A DNA stretch of 60,146 nt, taken from NCBI RefSeq assembly GCF_014696435.1, contig NZ_JACJQG010000060.1, positions 1-60,146 on the forward strand, written 5' to 3'. Source of the DNA: Calothrix anomala FACHB-343. Lineage in GTDB: Bacteria > Cyanobacteriota > Cyanobacteriia > Cyanobacteriales > Nostocaceae. Position numbers and translations under genes: made by a program. Below the pieces are notes generated by a model. The model worked only from the letters and a program-made list of their open reading frames with translations, had not been told where the DNA came from and ran no database searches. Below, one piece after another: positions 25,529-34,973 of this stretch; positions within the stretch are counted from its first letter, which is position 1, and the number at the start of each line of letters is the position of its first letter.

Positions 25529-27052
25529 ATGAACAGCACATCACAACAGCAAAAAGCAATTACAGCCTTTGGTGATTTTGTCTCTACACCCCTAGACACC
25601 TTGCTACAACAGCATCTAGAAACACCAACAGAATCAGCAGTTTTGGCTTTATTTCACGATGTCGCTGCAAATGTCCCAGCTTACCAAGCTTTTCTCCAAG
25701 AACAGGGAATCGATCCCGCAACAATCCAGAGTTTAGCAGATTTTCAAAATTTACCCGCGATCGCGAAAAATAATTATATCTCCCGCTATCCTCTCACCGA
25801 CTTGTGCCGCAATGGGCAATTATCTGAATGCGATATGATAGCCGCTTCCTCCGGTTCCACAGGTAAACCCACATTTTGGCCGCGTTTTTTCAGCGATGAA
25901 CTACAAATCGCCACCCGCTTTGAGCAAATTTTTCACGACAGCTTTTATGCAGATACCAAACGTACCTTAGCAGTGGTTTGCTTTACCCTGGGTACATGGG
26001 TAGGGGGAATGTTTACCACTAATTGCTGTCGCTATCTGGCGAGTAAAGGTTACCCCATCACAGTCATTACCCCAGGAAATAATAAAACAGAAATCTTCCG
26101 GGTAGTTCAAGAACTCGGCGCAGGATTTGACCAAGTTGTATTATTAGGCTATCCGCCATTTCTCAAAGATGTCATTGATACGGGTATTGCTCAAGGTGTG
26201 CAATGGCAGCAATATCATATCAAGTTAGTCATGGCGGGAGAAGTCTTCAGTGAAGAATGGCGCAGTTTAGTTGCAGAAAGGATAGGTGCGTCAAATCCCT
26301 GTTATGATTTCGCATCCCTTTACGGAACTGCTGACGCTGGTGTATTAGGGAATGAAACACCCTTGAGTATCTGCATTCGCCGTTTTTTAGCTCAAAACCC
26401 CGATGCAGCCAAAGCCTTATTTGGTGAATCCCGTCTGCCAACCTTGATACAATATGACCCCATCAGCCGCTTTTTTGAAGTTGAGGATCGCACATTACTA
26501 TTTTCCGGGAATAATGGCATTCCCTTGGTGCGTTATAACATTTTAGATACAGGTGGCATTATTAGTTATGATGCCATGCTGAAATTTTTAGCAACATGGG
26601 GATTCGATCCCATCCATCATCCAGATATCTGCATTGCATCTCAACCAGCAAGAGGGATTCGTCCCCTACCGTTTGTGTATGTATTTGGACGTTCTAACTT
26701 TACAGTTTCTTACTTTGGTGCCAATATCTACCCAGAAAATGTCACAGTCGGCTTAGAGCGATCGCCAATTTCCCAATGGGTAACAGGTAAATTTGTTTTG
26801 CAAGTACAAGAAGATGCAGACAAAAACCGCTTTTTATGCATAGTTGTCGAGTTAGCACCAGGAATTGAAGCTAGTGAAGATAAAAAACAAGCGATCGCAT
26901 CTTCAATACTCTCCCAACTGCTGCGCCTCAACAGCGAGTTTGCTAACTATGTTCCCCCAGAATATCAAATGCCACAACTTGCACTAGCTCCCACAGGCGA
27001 TCGCGAATATTTCCCCATCGGTGTTAAACATCGCTACACCCGCAAATCATAA
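25529..27052 (+). CDS. PaaK-like adenylate-forming ligase
   Basis: Member of the phenylacetate-CoA ligase branch of AMP-forming enzymes (507 aa). The ATP loop is AASSGSTGKPTFWPR (about residues 109-123). The second motif, YDFASLYGTADAG, and the later FSGNNGIPLVRYNILDTGG are also family features. It would activate a carboxylate as an acyl-adenylate; the substrate is unknown. The enzyme appears complete. It stands alone, 1.25 kb ahead of the polysaccharide cluster, and could prepare an acyl group for it, but that is only positional inference. Confidence 0.82.
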   Translation: MNSTSQQQKAITAFGDFVSTPLDTLLQQHLETPTESAVLALFHDVAANVPAYQAFLQEQGIDPATIQSLADFQNLPAIAKNNYISRYPLTDLCRNGQLSECDMIAASSGSTGKPTFWPRFFSDELQIATRFEQIFHDSFYADTKRTLAVVCFTLGTWVGGMFTTNCCRYLASKGYPITVITPGNNKTEIFRVVQELGAGFDQVVLLGYPPFLKDVIDTGIAQGVQWQQYHIKLVMAGEVFSEEWRSLVAERIGASNPCYDFASLYGTADAGVLGNETPLSICIRRFLAQNPDAAKALFGESRLPTLIQYDPISRFFEVEDRTLLFSGNNGIPLVRYNILDTGGIISYDAMLKFLATWGFDPIHHPDICIASQPARGIRPLPFVYVFGRSNFTVSYFGANIYPENVTVGLERSPISQWVTGKFVLQVQEDADKNRFLCIVVELAPGIEASEDKKQAIASSILSQLLRLNSEFANYVPPEYQMPQLALAPTGDREYFPIGVKHRYTRKS

Positions 27053-28304
27053 AACTTAAGTTAACCCGATCAAAACTCAACTCTATCTCCATTTGAACAG
27101 AGAATGCGACAGATTGTAGAGGCATGGCACTGCCATGCTCTCTAGAATATATTGATGTGCCACTCTAGAGTGTTAAAGCTTAAGCTAACTCGAATGTATG
27201 CGTATCGGGTATCCCGACAAAGTTGATAAATAATTAGGTATTACTCATAAAATTTATAAAAAGTCATCACAACAGCTGGGTTTATTCTCTTAAATTGCAT
27301 CATTCCTCAATCATCTAGATTCATAACACCGTAAATCCTTCATACTGCAAGCAGCAAAAATGATGTCTGCATGAAAGTATGACTTCCTGTTTCAAAAATT
27401 GATACATACAATAGACCAATATAATTTAATACCTTAAATTCTTGGGTTAGAGCGAAAAAAAGGTAGTAAAAAAGCAAAAATGCACTATGATGTAGTGTTT
27501 TTTTGGAAAAAATCAAATTATTGGCTAATTTCGTCACAAATATTATGCTTGCAATAACAAATGGTTAACAAAAAGTTAAATTTTAATTTTATTATATCTT
27601 CATATATTTTTCATTATTTCACTAAAATTACGATTATAGCAAATGTTAGATTTGTTGTTTGTGTTACTTCTTTATCCAGTAAATATACTTAAAATAGCAG
27701 ATAAAGAGCAAATTCATGAAGCTTTTATGAATTTTATAAATTAAGTAATCTTACTTCCATAAAAATGCGTATACTTGATTTTGACATTGTAAAAAAATGG
27801 AATTTAGCTAGTAAATTCCTGGCATACATTAACTAAGATATGCCATCTAGCTGCAATATTTCATTTTTGTAAGCTCTACCCTTGTCCTCGTTTCATGCAT
27901 GGCGATGAACATGTTTTCATCTGAACTATCAGGACATCATAAGAACTTTTACATGAAACTCGCTGAAACTACCTAGCAAAATTACAAAATCTATGAATTT
28001 CAGGTGTAAAAACATTCACCTGATCGTCTTGTATTTTGAAAGTTTTTGTTTTTTGTTCCCTGTTTAGTGGCTGTTTTCGTAGTTATTGTTTCTGAGCAAT
28101 TTAAATGCTCTGTAACATTGTCAATAATCATGAAACCATTGCCATCAAATGAAAAACATTATTTTACCACCAAGATTTATCAATGTATATCTGAGGTTTT
28201 TTCTAGATAAGAAACATTTATGCTGTTTGAATAAAAATTTAGGATGACAGTTACGAAAAAAAACCAATGTTGAATATACTTGGCGATAAATCAACTGATA
28301 ACTT
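27053..28304. other. 1.25-kb AT-rich non-coding region before the polysaccharide cluster
   Basis: I see no gene here on either strand. A hairpin repeat (arms GTAGAGGCATGGCA and its near complement, 27116-27144) lies near the start. The rest is unusually AT-rich, with long T and A runs, and probably contains the promoter and a long leader for the sugar-transferase gene. No riboswitch was recognised. Confidence 0.6.
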
Positions 28305-29762
28305 ATGAAAGACTCCAGTATTTTCCAGAAAAACTCAGGCTATAAATTTAGCACTTCTATAGATGATTTACGTGCACCTTCATACGTCAGAGTGAGAAAA
28401 GGACTGTGGCAACTGAGATTACTCACTCTCATCTCCATTGACTTTATTCTTTTATTCACTGCCTGTGTAATAGCTCAACGCCATTCTCTCTATGTAGAAG
28501 CTTTATGGAATAAACCAGGTATTGATGTACCGAAACTTGTGTTTGTCCCATTAGTTTTTGTGGAAATAATAACATTATTTCTCCAAGGTACTTATCAAGC
28601 AGGTAAAAAACGTTATGACTACTTTCGCATTATCACAGCTTTAACTTTAGCCCACGGCTTAATCCTACTGGTTGGTTTTTTATATCTTCCTGTAGTTGAT
28701 ATTCCCCGCTCATCTTTCATAGTATCTTGGTTGATGAGTATAGTTCTTGTCTGTACTGGTAGGATGATAGTTAACCTTCATCTTGCATCTATACGACGTA
28801 AATCTCTAGCATCTAACCATACTTACATTATCTGTGATTCAGAAAATAGTGAGAAAATCTTTGAATTACTTGAACAAGAAAAACGCTACATTATTCATGG
28901 AACAGCATCTGCTAAATCATTAGATAGAGCTAACCGTCAACAAACCATAGAGACCCTGAATAAATTGGGAGTATCGGAAGTATTTATTGCTTGGGATGCC
29001 ATAAAAAATCGCCTCTTTTTATACTGGCTATTTCAAACCTATGGCATCACGATACATATATTACCAATGGAATTAAAACCAATTTATCGACATCTAACTT
29101 TAAATAAAGTAGGAGGAATGCCCTGTCTTAGCTTTGATTGTCCGGCAATTACAGGTAAAGACTTTTGGATTAAAAAGAGCTTTGACTTTTTTGCCACTAT
29201 TTTATTTTTAATGTTCTTCTTCCCAGTTTATCTAGCGATCGCTCTAGCTATCAAACTAGACTCTCCAGGCCCCGTATTCTACAAACAAATCCGTGTCGGT
29301 CTACATGGAAAAGAGTTTAAAGTCTGGAAATTCCGCACCATGAGAACAGATGCAGATAAACTACAAAAAGAATTAGAGGCTCTGAATGAGACTAAAGATG
29401 GTATCCTCTTCAAAATCAAAGACGATCCTCGCGTCACCCGGATTGGTAAATTCCTCCGTCGTTATAGCCTAGATGAATTACCCCAACTATTTAATGTTTT
29501 GCTCGGAGAAATGAGCCTAGTCGGGCCTCGTCCTTTACCAAAAAGAGATGTCGATAAGTTTTTGGAACACCATTTCATTCGTCAAGAAGTACTACCTGGT
29601 GTAACTGGTCTTTGGCAAGTATCAGGACGCTCGGACATTTTAGATTTTGAGCAAGTAATTAACCTTGACGTTAAATACATTGAAAATTGGTCACTACAAT
29701 TAGATTTTGAAATCTTAATCAGGACAGTCATGGTAGTTCTCAAAAAAGAAGGAGCTTATTAA
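28305..29762 (+). CDS. Polyprenyl-phosphate sugar-1-phosphate transferase (initiating enzyme)
   Basis: Starts polysaccharide repeat-unit assembly by moving a sugar-phosphate from a UDP-sugar to undecaprenyl phosphate at the inner membrane. 485 aa: four N-terminal membrane helices, a Rossmann-like CoA-binding-type region, a fifth helix near residue 295, and the catalytic domain with DSPGPVFYKQIRVG, KVWKFRTM, SLDELPQLFNVL and MSLVGPRPLP. This is the WbaP/HepC type. It is the first gene of the cluster. Confidence 0.92.
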   Translation: MKDSSIFQKNSGYKFSTSIDDLRAPSYVRVRKGLWQLRLLTLISIDFILLFTACVIAQRHSLYVEALWNKPGIDVPKLVFVPLVFVEIITLFLQGTYQAGKKRYDYFRIITALTLAHGLILLVGFLYLPVVDIPRSSFIVSWLMSIVLVCTGRMIVNLHLASIRRKSLASNHTYIICDSENSEKIFELLEQEKRYIIHGTASAKSLDRANRQQTIETLNKLGVSEVFIAWDAIKNRLFLYWLFQTYGITIHILPMELKPIYRHLTLNKVGGMPCLSFDCPAITGKDFWIKKSFDFFATILFLMFFFPVYLAIALAIKLDSPGPVFYKQIRVGLHGKEFKVWKFRTMRTDADKLQKELEALNETKDGILFKIKDDPRVTRIGKFLRRYSLDELPQLFNVLLGEMSLVGPRPLPKRDVDKFLEHHFIRQEVLPGVTGLWQVSGRSDILDFEQVINLDVKYIENWSLQLDFEILIRTVMVVLKKEGAY

Positions 29763-29803
29763 AACTACCAGTTAATTATTATCTTGAATAAATGGAGAAG
29801 TAA

Positions 29804-31468
29804 ATGAAAAATCCAGTAATTGCAATTGGTTTAGATGCTGGCGATCCCGTTTTAATAGATAAATGGATCTCCCAAGGATATCTGAAAAATATTAGTAAAC
29901 TTCGTCAACAAGGAGCTTACGCTCATCTCAGCAATACAGCTAAATATTGCGGACAAACAACAGAATATGCAGTCACAGAAGGATTATGGGCGCAATTTGC
30001 CACTGGTTGTAGTTCCGAGAAAATTGGCTACTGGGATGCCCTAACATATAAACCAGAAAATTACGAAATAGATTGTAATTTGGAATTTTGTGGTTACGAC
30101 TACCAAGAATATGCTCCCTTTTACGCCTTAGGAGAAAAATACAAAGTAGCAGTATTTGATGTCCCCGGTACAAGAATTTCTCAGGGAGTAAATGGCATTC
30201 AAATTTTAGGATGGGGAGGACATTTTCCCTCTGCACCTAGTGCATCTAGCCCCTCAGAACTCTTGAGCAAAATCGCTCATCAATATGGCGAAAACCCAAT
30301 ATTATATAACGATACTGGCATCTGGTGGGATAAAGATTACGTCAAATGGCTAAGAAAAGCACTCACAGAAAGTGTTAGCCGTCGTACAACAATTTGTTGC
30401 GACTTACTTAAACAAAACTCCTGGGATCTATATTTAACAGTTTTTGGCGAACCCCATACCGCCGGACACGACATATATAATTACAGCCAAGCAGATCACC
30501 CACTTTATCCGCACCTTAGTAAAAACGGTACGGTTCCCGATCCATTACTAGAAACATATGAAAACATCGATCTAGGAATCGGAAAAATCTTAGAACAAGC
30601 ACCCGAAGACGCTTATATTCTGTGTTTTTCTTTGCATGGTATGGGGCCAAACTACAGTGATGTACCAAGTGCCGTCTTTTTAGCAGAACTACTTTATCGC
30701 TACAATTTCCCAGGTAAAGTTGCTATTGCACCTGGAAATCCACAAGTTCCTCCTCCACCTATGACTACTAACCCCATTCGCAATTCTTGGTTAGGGGAGA
30801 TGTGGATGAAAAATTATGAGCCTAATCCCATCAAGCGGTTATTTAGACCTTGGACTCCTAGCAAGTTTTTATATAACGATCAAAATGGTTTGGCTAGTCC
30901 TTACTCGCTCCTAGAACAATCTGTTCCCTTTGGTTGGATGCCTGCTACCTGGTATAAACCTCTTTGGCCGCAAATGAAAGCATTTGCCCTACCAACCTTT
31001 GCTAATGGACATATCCGCATCAACTTAGAGGGAAGAGAACGAGATGGCATTGTTTCAAATTCCGAATATGAAAATATCTGTAACGAACTAACTCAGATTC
31101 TTTACCGTCTCAAAGATGCTAGAACAGGAAAACCTTTAGTTAAACAAGTAGCACGCACTAGAAAGTCGGCTACAGATAACGATCCCAAACATCCAGATTC
31201 AGATTTAATAGTTATATGGCACGAACATATGACAGATGTGGTAGATAGCCCGGATTTTGGACGAATTGGGCCTGTCACTCTATTCCGTGCAGGTACTCAC
31301 TGGAATCGAGGGTTTTTCATGGCTAAAGGGCCAGGTATTACTCCTGGTTCTAGCTTACCAGATGCTGGATCTGTAGATTTAGCCCCTACGATTTTAGAAT
31401 TAATGGGTGCGCCAATTCCCGATTACTTTGATGGTAAATCGTTGTTAAAAATTCCAGTTAATTATTAG
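29804..31468 (+). CDS. Alkaline-phosphatase-fold protein, likely degenerate phosphodiesterase
   Basis: 554 aa, type I phosphodiesterase/nucleotide pyrophosphatase-like. The N-terminal metal-binding block VIAIGLDAGDP is present. The block that normally reads AWTSFATG, with the nucleophilic threonine, reads LWAQFATG here, and the usual SDHG is SLHG. Other metal-ligand-like positions remain (HTAGHD, HWNRGFFMAKGPG). Two active-site residues thus appear to be lost, suggesting a non-catalytic or altered enzyme. There is no signal peptide. It lies 41 bp after the sugar transferase gene and 10 bp before the aldo/keto reductase gene. A polysaccharide-modifying or regulatory role is possible. Confidence 0.75.
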   Translation: MKNPVIAIGLDAGDPVLIDKWISQGYLKNISKLRQQGAYAHLSNTAKYCGQTTEYAVTEGLWAQFATGCSSEKIGYWDALTYKPENYEIDCNLEFCGYDYQEYAPFYALGEKYKVAVFDVPGTRISQGVNGIQILGWGGHFPSAPSASSPSELLSKIAHQYGENPILYNDTGIWWDKDYVKWLRKALTESVSRRTTICCDLLKQNSWDLYLTVFGEPHTAGHDIYNYSQADHPLYPHLSKNGTVPDPLLETYENIDLGIGKILEQAPEDAYILCFSLHGMGPNYSDVPSAVFLAELLYRYNFPGKVAIAPGNPQVPPPPMTTNPIRNSWLGEMWMKNYEPNPIKRLFRPWTPSKFLYNDQNGLASPYSLLEQSVPFGWMPATWYKPLWPQMKAFALPTFANGHIRINLEGRERDGIVSNSEYENICNELTQILYRLKDARTGKPLVKQVARTRKSATDNDPKHPDSDLIVIWHEHMTDVVDSPDFGRIGPVTLFRAGTHWNRGFFMAKGPGITPGSSLPDAGSVDLAPTILELMGAPIPDYFDGKSLLKIPVNY

Positions 31469-31478
31469 GGTAAACATC

Positions 31479-32417
31479 ATGAAGATGAAGCAACTTGGTA
31501 ATACCAATGTTTATATCAGCGAACTTTCTCTGGGCGCAATGGGGCTGTCTTTAGTTAGCAAACCCCCAGAATCACAAGCAATTGCAACTATTCACCGCGC
31601 CCTCGACCTGGGCATCAATATCATTGATACGGCTGATTCCTATTGCATAGATGAGTCAGACAAACATCACAATGAACGCCTGATTTGCAAAGCTTTACAA
31701 CAGTACAATGGCGATACCAGTCATGTTTTAGTCGCCACAAAAGGTGGCTATATTCGTCCAAAAGGTGAATGGGTATTTAACGGTAGTCCTGAACATTTAC
31801 GCAAAACAATTCGCGAAAGCTTTGAAGCTCTTGGTGGTGAAAAACCAATCGATATTTGGCAACATCACAGACCCGATCCAAATTACACTATTGAACAATC
31901 ACTTACTCCAGTTAAAGAAGCAGTAGCTGCTGGAATTATCCGTTTTGTTGGTTTGTCCAATTACTCAGTAGAAGAAATCAAACGCGCTCGTGATTTAGTT
32001 GAAGTTGTGGCTGTGCAACATCAATTAAATCCCTGGTATCGACATCATGAATTTGATGGCGTATTAAATTATGCTCAACAAGAAAAATTAACCTTTTTGG
32101 CTTCCAGCCCCTTTGGTGGTATTCAAGGTGTGCGTCGTACTAGCGCTTTAGAAAAACTCACAGTATTTACAGAAATAGCTGAAGCCAAAGGAATAACTGT
32201 ATATAGCCTGATGCTCGCATGGTTAAGAAGTAAATCACCTGTAATAGTTCCTATTGTCGGAGCTAGTAGACCTACTAACATCGAAGCATCTGTAAATGCC
32301 TTAATGGTACAGTTATCTCCCGAAGAAGTTAATAGACTTGACCGCTCGGTTCCGTTTGATCACCTCAAACAAAAACTCAGATGGGTAAAAAAACAATTGC
32401 TACAATTTGTTCGCTAA
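31479..32417 (+). CDS. Aldo/keto reductase
   Basis: NADPH-dependent (beta/alpha)8 oxidoreductase (312 aa). The tetrad is visible: D50 in IIDTADSY, Y54 in the same block, K87 in VATKGG, and the active-site histidine in WQHHRPDP (about 124). The NADPH-binding end VPIVGASRPTNI is near residue 262. It sits in the polysaccharide operon and might reduce a sugar intermediate; the substrate is unknown. A second ATG two codons in (31485) is a possible start. Confidence 0.88.
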   Translation: MKMKQLGNTNVYISELSLGAMGLSLVSKPPESQAIATIHRALDLGINIIDTADSYCIDESDKHHNERLICKALQQYNGDTSHVLVATKGGYIRPKGEWVFNGSPEHLRKTIRESFEALGGEKPIDIWQHHRPDPNYTIEQSLTPVKEAVAAGIIRFVGLSNYSVEEIKRARDLVEVVAVQHQLNPWYRHHEFDGVLNYAQQEKLTFLASSPFGGIQGVRRTSALEKLTVFTEIAEAKGITVYSLMLAWLRSKSPVIVPIVGASRPTNIEASVNALMVQLSPEEVNRLDRSVPFDHLKQKLRWVKKQLLQFVR

Positions 32418-32484
32418 TTTACCCTGGTATTTCATCAATATTAAACTCAGTAATTTTGAAAATTAGCCAAGATGAAAATAAATT

Positions 32485-33483
32485 ATGAAGTCGAATAGCA
32501 GCCCCGAAGTATCAGTTATAATTCCTGCCTATAATACATCAGGCTATATTGCTAGAGCCATAGAATCTGCCTTAGGGCAAACTCTCAAAAATATTGAAGT
32601 CATAGTGGTCGATGATGCTTCAACAGATAATACATTAGAAGTCATCAAAAGTTTTAAAGATGAAAGATTGAAAGTTTTTGTTAACCAAGAAAATCTAGGT
32701 GCTGGTGGTAGTCGCAATCGCGCCCTTAAAGAAGCTAAAGGTAATTGGATTGCAGTTTTAGATTCAGATGATTGGTATGCACCAGAACGCCTAGAAAGAC
32801 TTGTGCAAGTAGCTTACCAAGAAAATGCAGATATGATTGCTGATGATTTATATCTGATTAAAGATGGTGAAGAACATGCTTGGAGTACCCTAATTAAAGA
32901 AAGTGGAGAGTACATACCAGAAATTAAACAAATTAACCCAGTATATTTTGTGAAAACAGATGTATATGGCAAAAAAGGACTACATTTAGGTATATCAAAA
33001 CCTTTGTTTAAACGCCATTTCCTGATGCAAGAAAATATTCAATATAATCAAGGTATAAAAGTGGCTGAAGATTTTTGGCTAGCTTTAACTTGTTTAGTCA
33101 GAGGAGCGCGGTTTTCCTTAGTTCCAGAACCATATTATTTCTATCTGGCTCGCCCCGGTTCTTTAGTTTATACCAACAAAATAACCTTTCTGACTCAAAA
33201 TTGCGCAGCTACAGTAACATTTATAGAAAAAGAGCAAATTTTGAGTAAATTACCACAGTTAGCTGATGCCTTGTCGGCAAATTATCGAGTTTTGCAAGAT
33301 TATTTATCTTACTACAAAATTGTAGAACCACTTAAGGATAGAAAATGGTTAAAAGCTTTGAAAGAGATTCTATACAATCCTAAGTTTTTTCTGGATTTAT
33401 GTTTAAAACTTCCTGGTATTATCAATCGCCGTATTCAGTTTTATATTTTTGGTAATCAAGCAGCATATGATATTTTTAGCTGA
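32485..33483 (+). CDS. Family 2 glycosyltransferase
   Basis: Inverting GT-A transferase (332 aa). The start VSVIIPAYNTSGYIARAIES is typical, with VVDDASTDNT and the DxD-like LDSDDW (about residue 92). The conserved acid is probably in the VAEDFWL block. It adds a sugar to the lipid-linked repeat unit. It has no membrane helix and is presumably cytoplasmic, on the membrane face. Confidence 0.9.
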   Translation: MKSNSSPEVSVIIPAYNTSGYIARAIESALGQTLKNIEVIVVDDASTDNTLEVIKSFKDERLKVFVNQENLGAGGSRNRALKEAKGNWIAVLDSDDWYAPERLERLVQVAYQENADMIADDLYLIKDGEEHAWSTLIKESGEYIPEIKQINPVYFVKTDVYGKKGLHLGISKPLFKRHFLMQENIQYNQGIKVAEDFWLALTCLVRGARFSLVPEPYYFYLARPGSLVYTNKITFLTQNCAATVTFIEKEQILSKLPQLADALSANYRVLQDYLSYYKIVEPLKDRKWLKALKEILYNPKFFLDLCLKLPGIINRRIQFYIFGNQAAYDIFS

Positions 33484-33610
33484 AAAATAAATCAACAATT
33501 ATAGAGTCATTAATCTTTGGCAATTAAAGATAGCCATAAGCTTAATTTTTTGGTCACAGCTAGACATTTTTATTTATCTACCCATAACAAAAGGAAAAAA
33601 GGAGTTAGCA

Positions 33611-34552
33611 ATGGAACCTAGAGGAAATAAACTAATAAGTCTGTACAAAGATAACTACCGCATCCCTGCGACTGCGGAAGTAACAGAAGAAATGATACTT
33701 AATCATTGGGAGTTAGAAAAGAACTTGACAAAAGAGCTTTTAGACTCAACTCAAGAAAATCGATGGGAAGTATTTGAAAAAGCCTATACTACTCTTTATA
33801 GTAGCTTAGACTGGCTCAACAGCTTTTCTGTAGACAGCACACCACCTGTAAGCAAATACGAAACCTGGTTAGGAATCCTTGGTTCTCCACCCAAGAAAAT
33901 TTATGAGGTTGGTTCTGGAAAGGGAGAAATGATAGCATATTTCGCTAAATGTGGGTTTGAATGCAAAGCTACAGAAATTACTAAGGAACGTGGTTCAAAA
34001 CATGTAACTAATTCATCAAATAACTTATCTTGGGGTAATTCTGATGGTGTACATTTAGACCAATTTGAACCTGCTGATTTTTATGATTTTGTCGTGTCTA
34101 ATCAAGTAGTTGAACATTTTCATCCACATGATCTAATTACCCATTTTCGGAGCGTTTATAAAATTCTTAATCAACAGGGTAGTTTCATTTTTACTACGCC
34201 ACACTGTCATACAGGGCCCCATGATTTGTCGTTGGTTTTTGGATATGACCAACCTCAATGTATGCATCTGAAAGAATATACTTATCATGAATTACAAGCA
34301 TCTTTAAAACAGGCTGGATTCAAACGCATTTATAGCGCCGTGCCTGCTAAACTGAAGAAACTCTTATCAAAACTGGGGCTGGGAAATGAAAAACAAATCA
34401 GAACCATTGGCATTTTCTATTTCCATTTGATGTTAATTGTCGAAAATATTCTGTTTATAATCCCTAGCAAAAAACAACGCCGTGGTTTGAGTAAATTTCT
34501 GAGAAAAATCTATTTATTCGCTGATAATATATTCTTAATTGCTGAAAAATAA
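33611..34552 (+). CDS. SAM-dependent methyltransferase
   Basis: Class I methyltransferase of 313 aa. Motif I is EVGSGKGEMIAYFAKCGF (about residues 98-115), followed by an acidic TEITKERG strand end, and FVVSNQVVEHFHPHDL as motif IV. An N-terminal helical extension of about 90 residues precedes it. In this cluster it probably O-methylates a sugar of the exopolysaccharide. The ribosome site AAAGGAG lies 11 nt before the ATG. Confidence 0.83.
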   Translation: MEPRGNKLISLYKDNYRIPATAEVTEEMILNHWELEKNLTKELLDSTQENRWEVFEKAYTTLYSSLDWLNSFSVDSTPPVSKYETWLGILGSPPKKIYEVGSGKGEMIAYFAKCGFECKATEITKERGSKHVTNSSNNLSWGNSDGVHLDQFEPADFYDFVVSNQVVEHFHPHDLITHFRSVYKILNQQGSFIFTTPHCHTGPHDLSLVFGYDQPQCMHLKEYTYHELQASLKQAGFKRIYSAVPAKLKKLLSKLGLGNEKQIRTIGIFYFHLMLIVENILFIIPSKKQRRGLSKFLRKIYLFADNIFLIAEK

Positions 34553-34973
34553 AAGAAATACAGATAGAATGATTCAGCGATTAATTCAATTTTTTAGCAT
34601 AGTTATCAGAGGATGATATGAAATTAACAACTTAGATAGATCTAAAACAAAATTAGGTTAACCTCCGTGATTAATATCCAATTCATCTGAAAAATTAAAC
34701 ACCAAATACCCAAAACACTACCTCAACCTTATATCCAGAGAGTTTGACATAGTTTCAGATAGTTTCTTAATATCTTAATTTGGGTTTCAGGTGATTTTTT
34801 ATTGGGAGCGTATCTACCATCCAATGCAAGGATTTGAAGTTGATTTTTTACACAAAAATATTGAATTCCCATCCAAAAAGTGAATTATATGTAAACATGA
34901 AAAATGTCTTGGACGCTAAGTCTTAACAACCATTAGATTCAGCCAAAATTTTGTAAACTTTATTTGGAAGCAG
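34553..34973. other. Non-coding gap inside the polysaccharide cluster
   Basis: There is no gene on either strand in these 421 bp. The stretch is AT-rich, with two short TTTCAG-TAGTTT direct repeats near 34745-34765. An internal promoter for wzx is possible but not evident. Confidence 0.5.
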
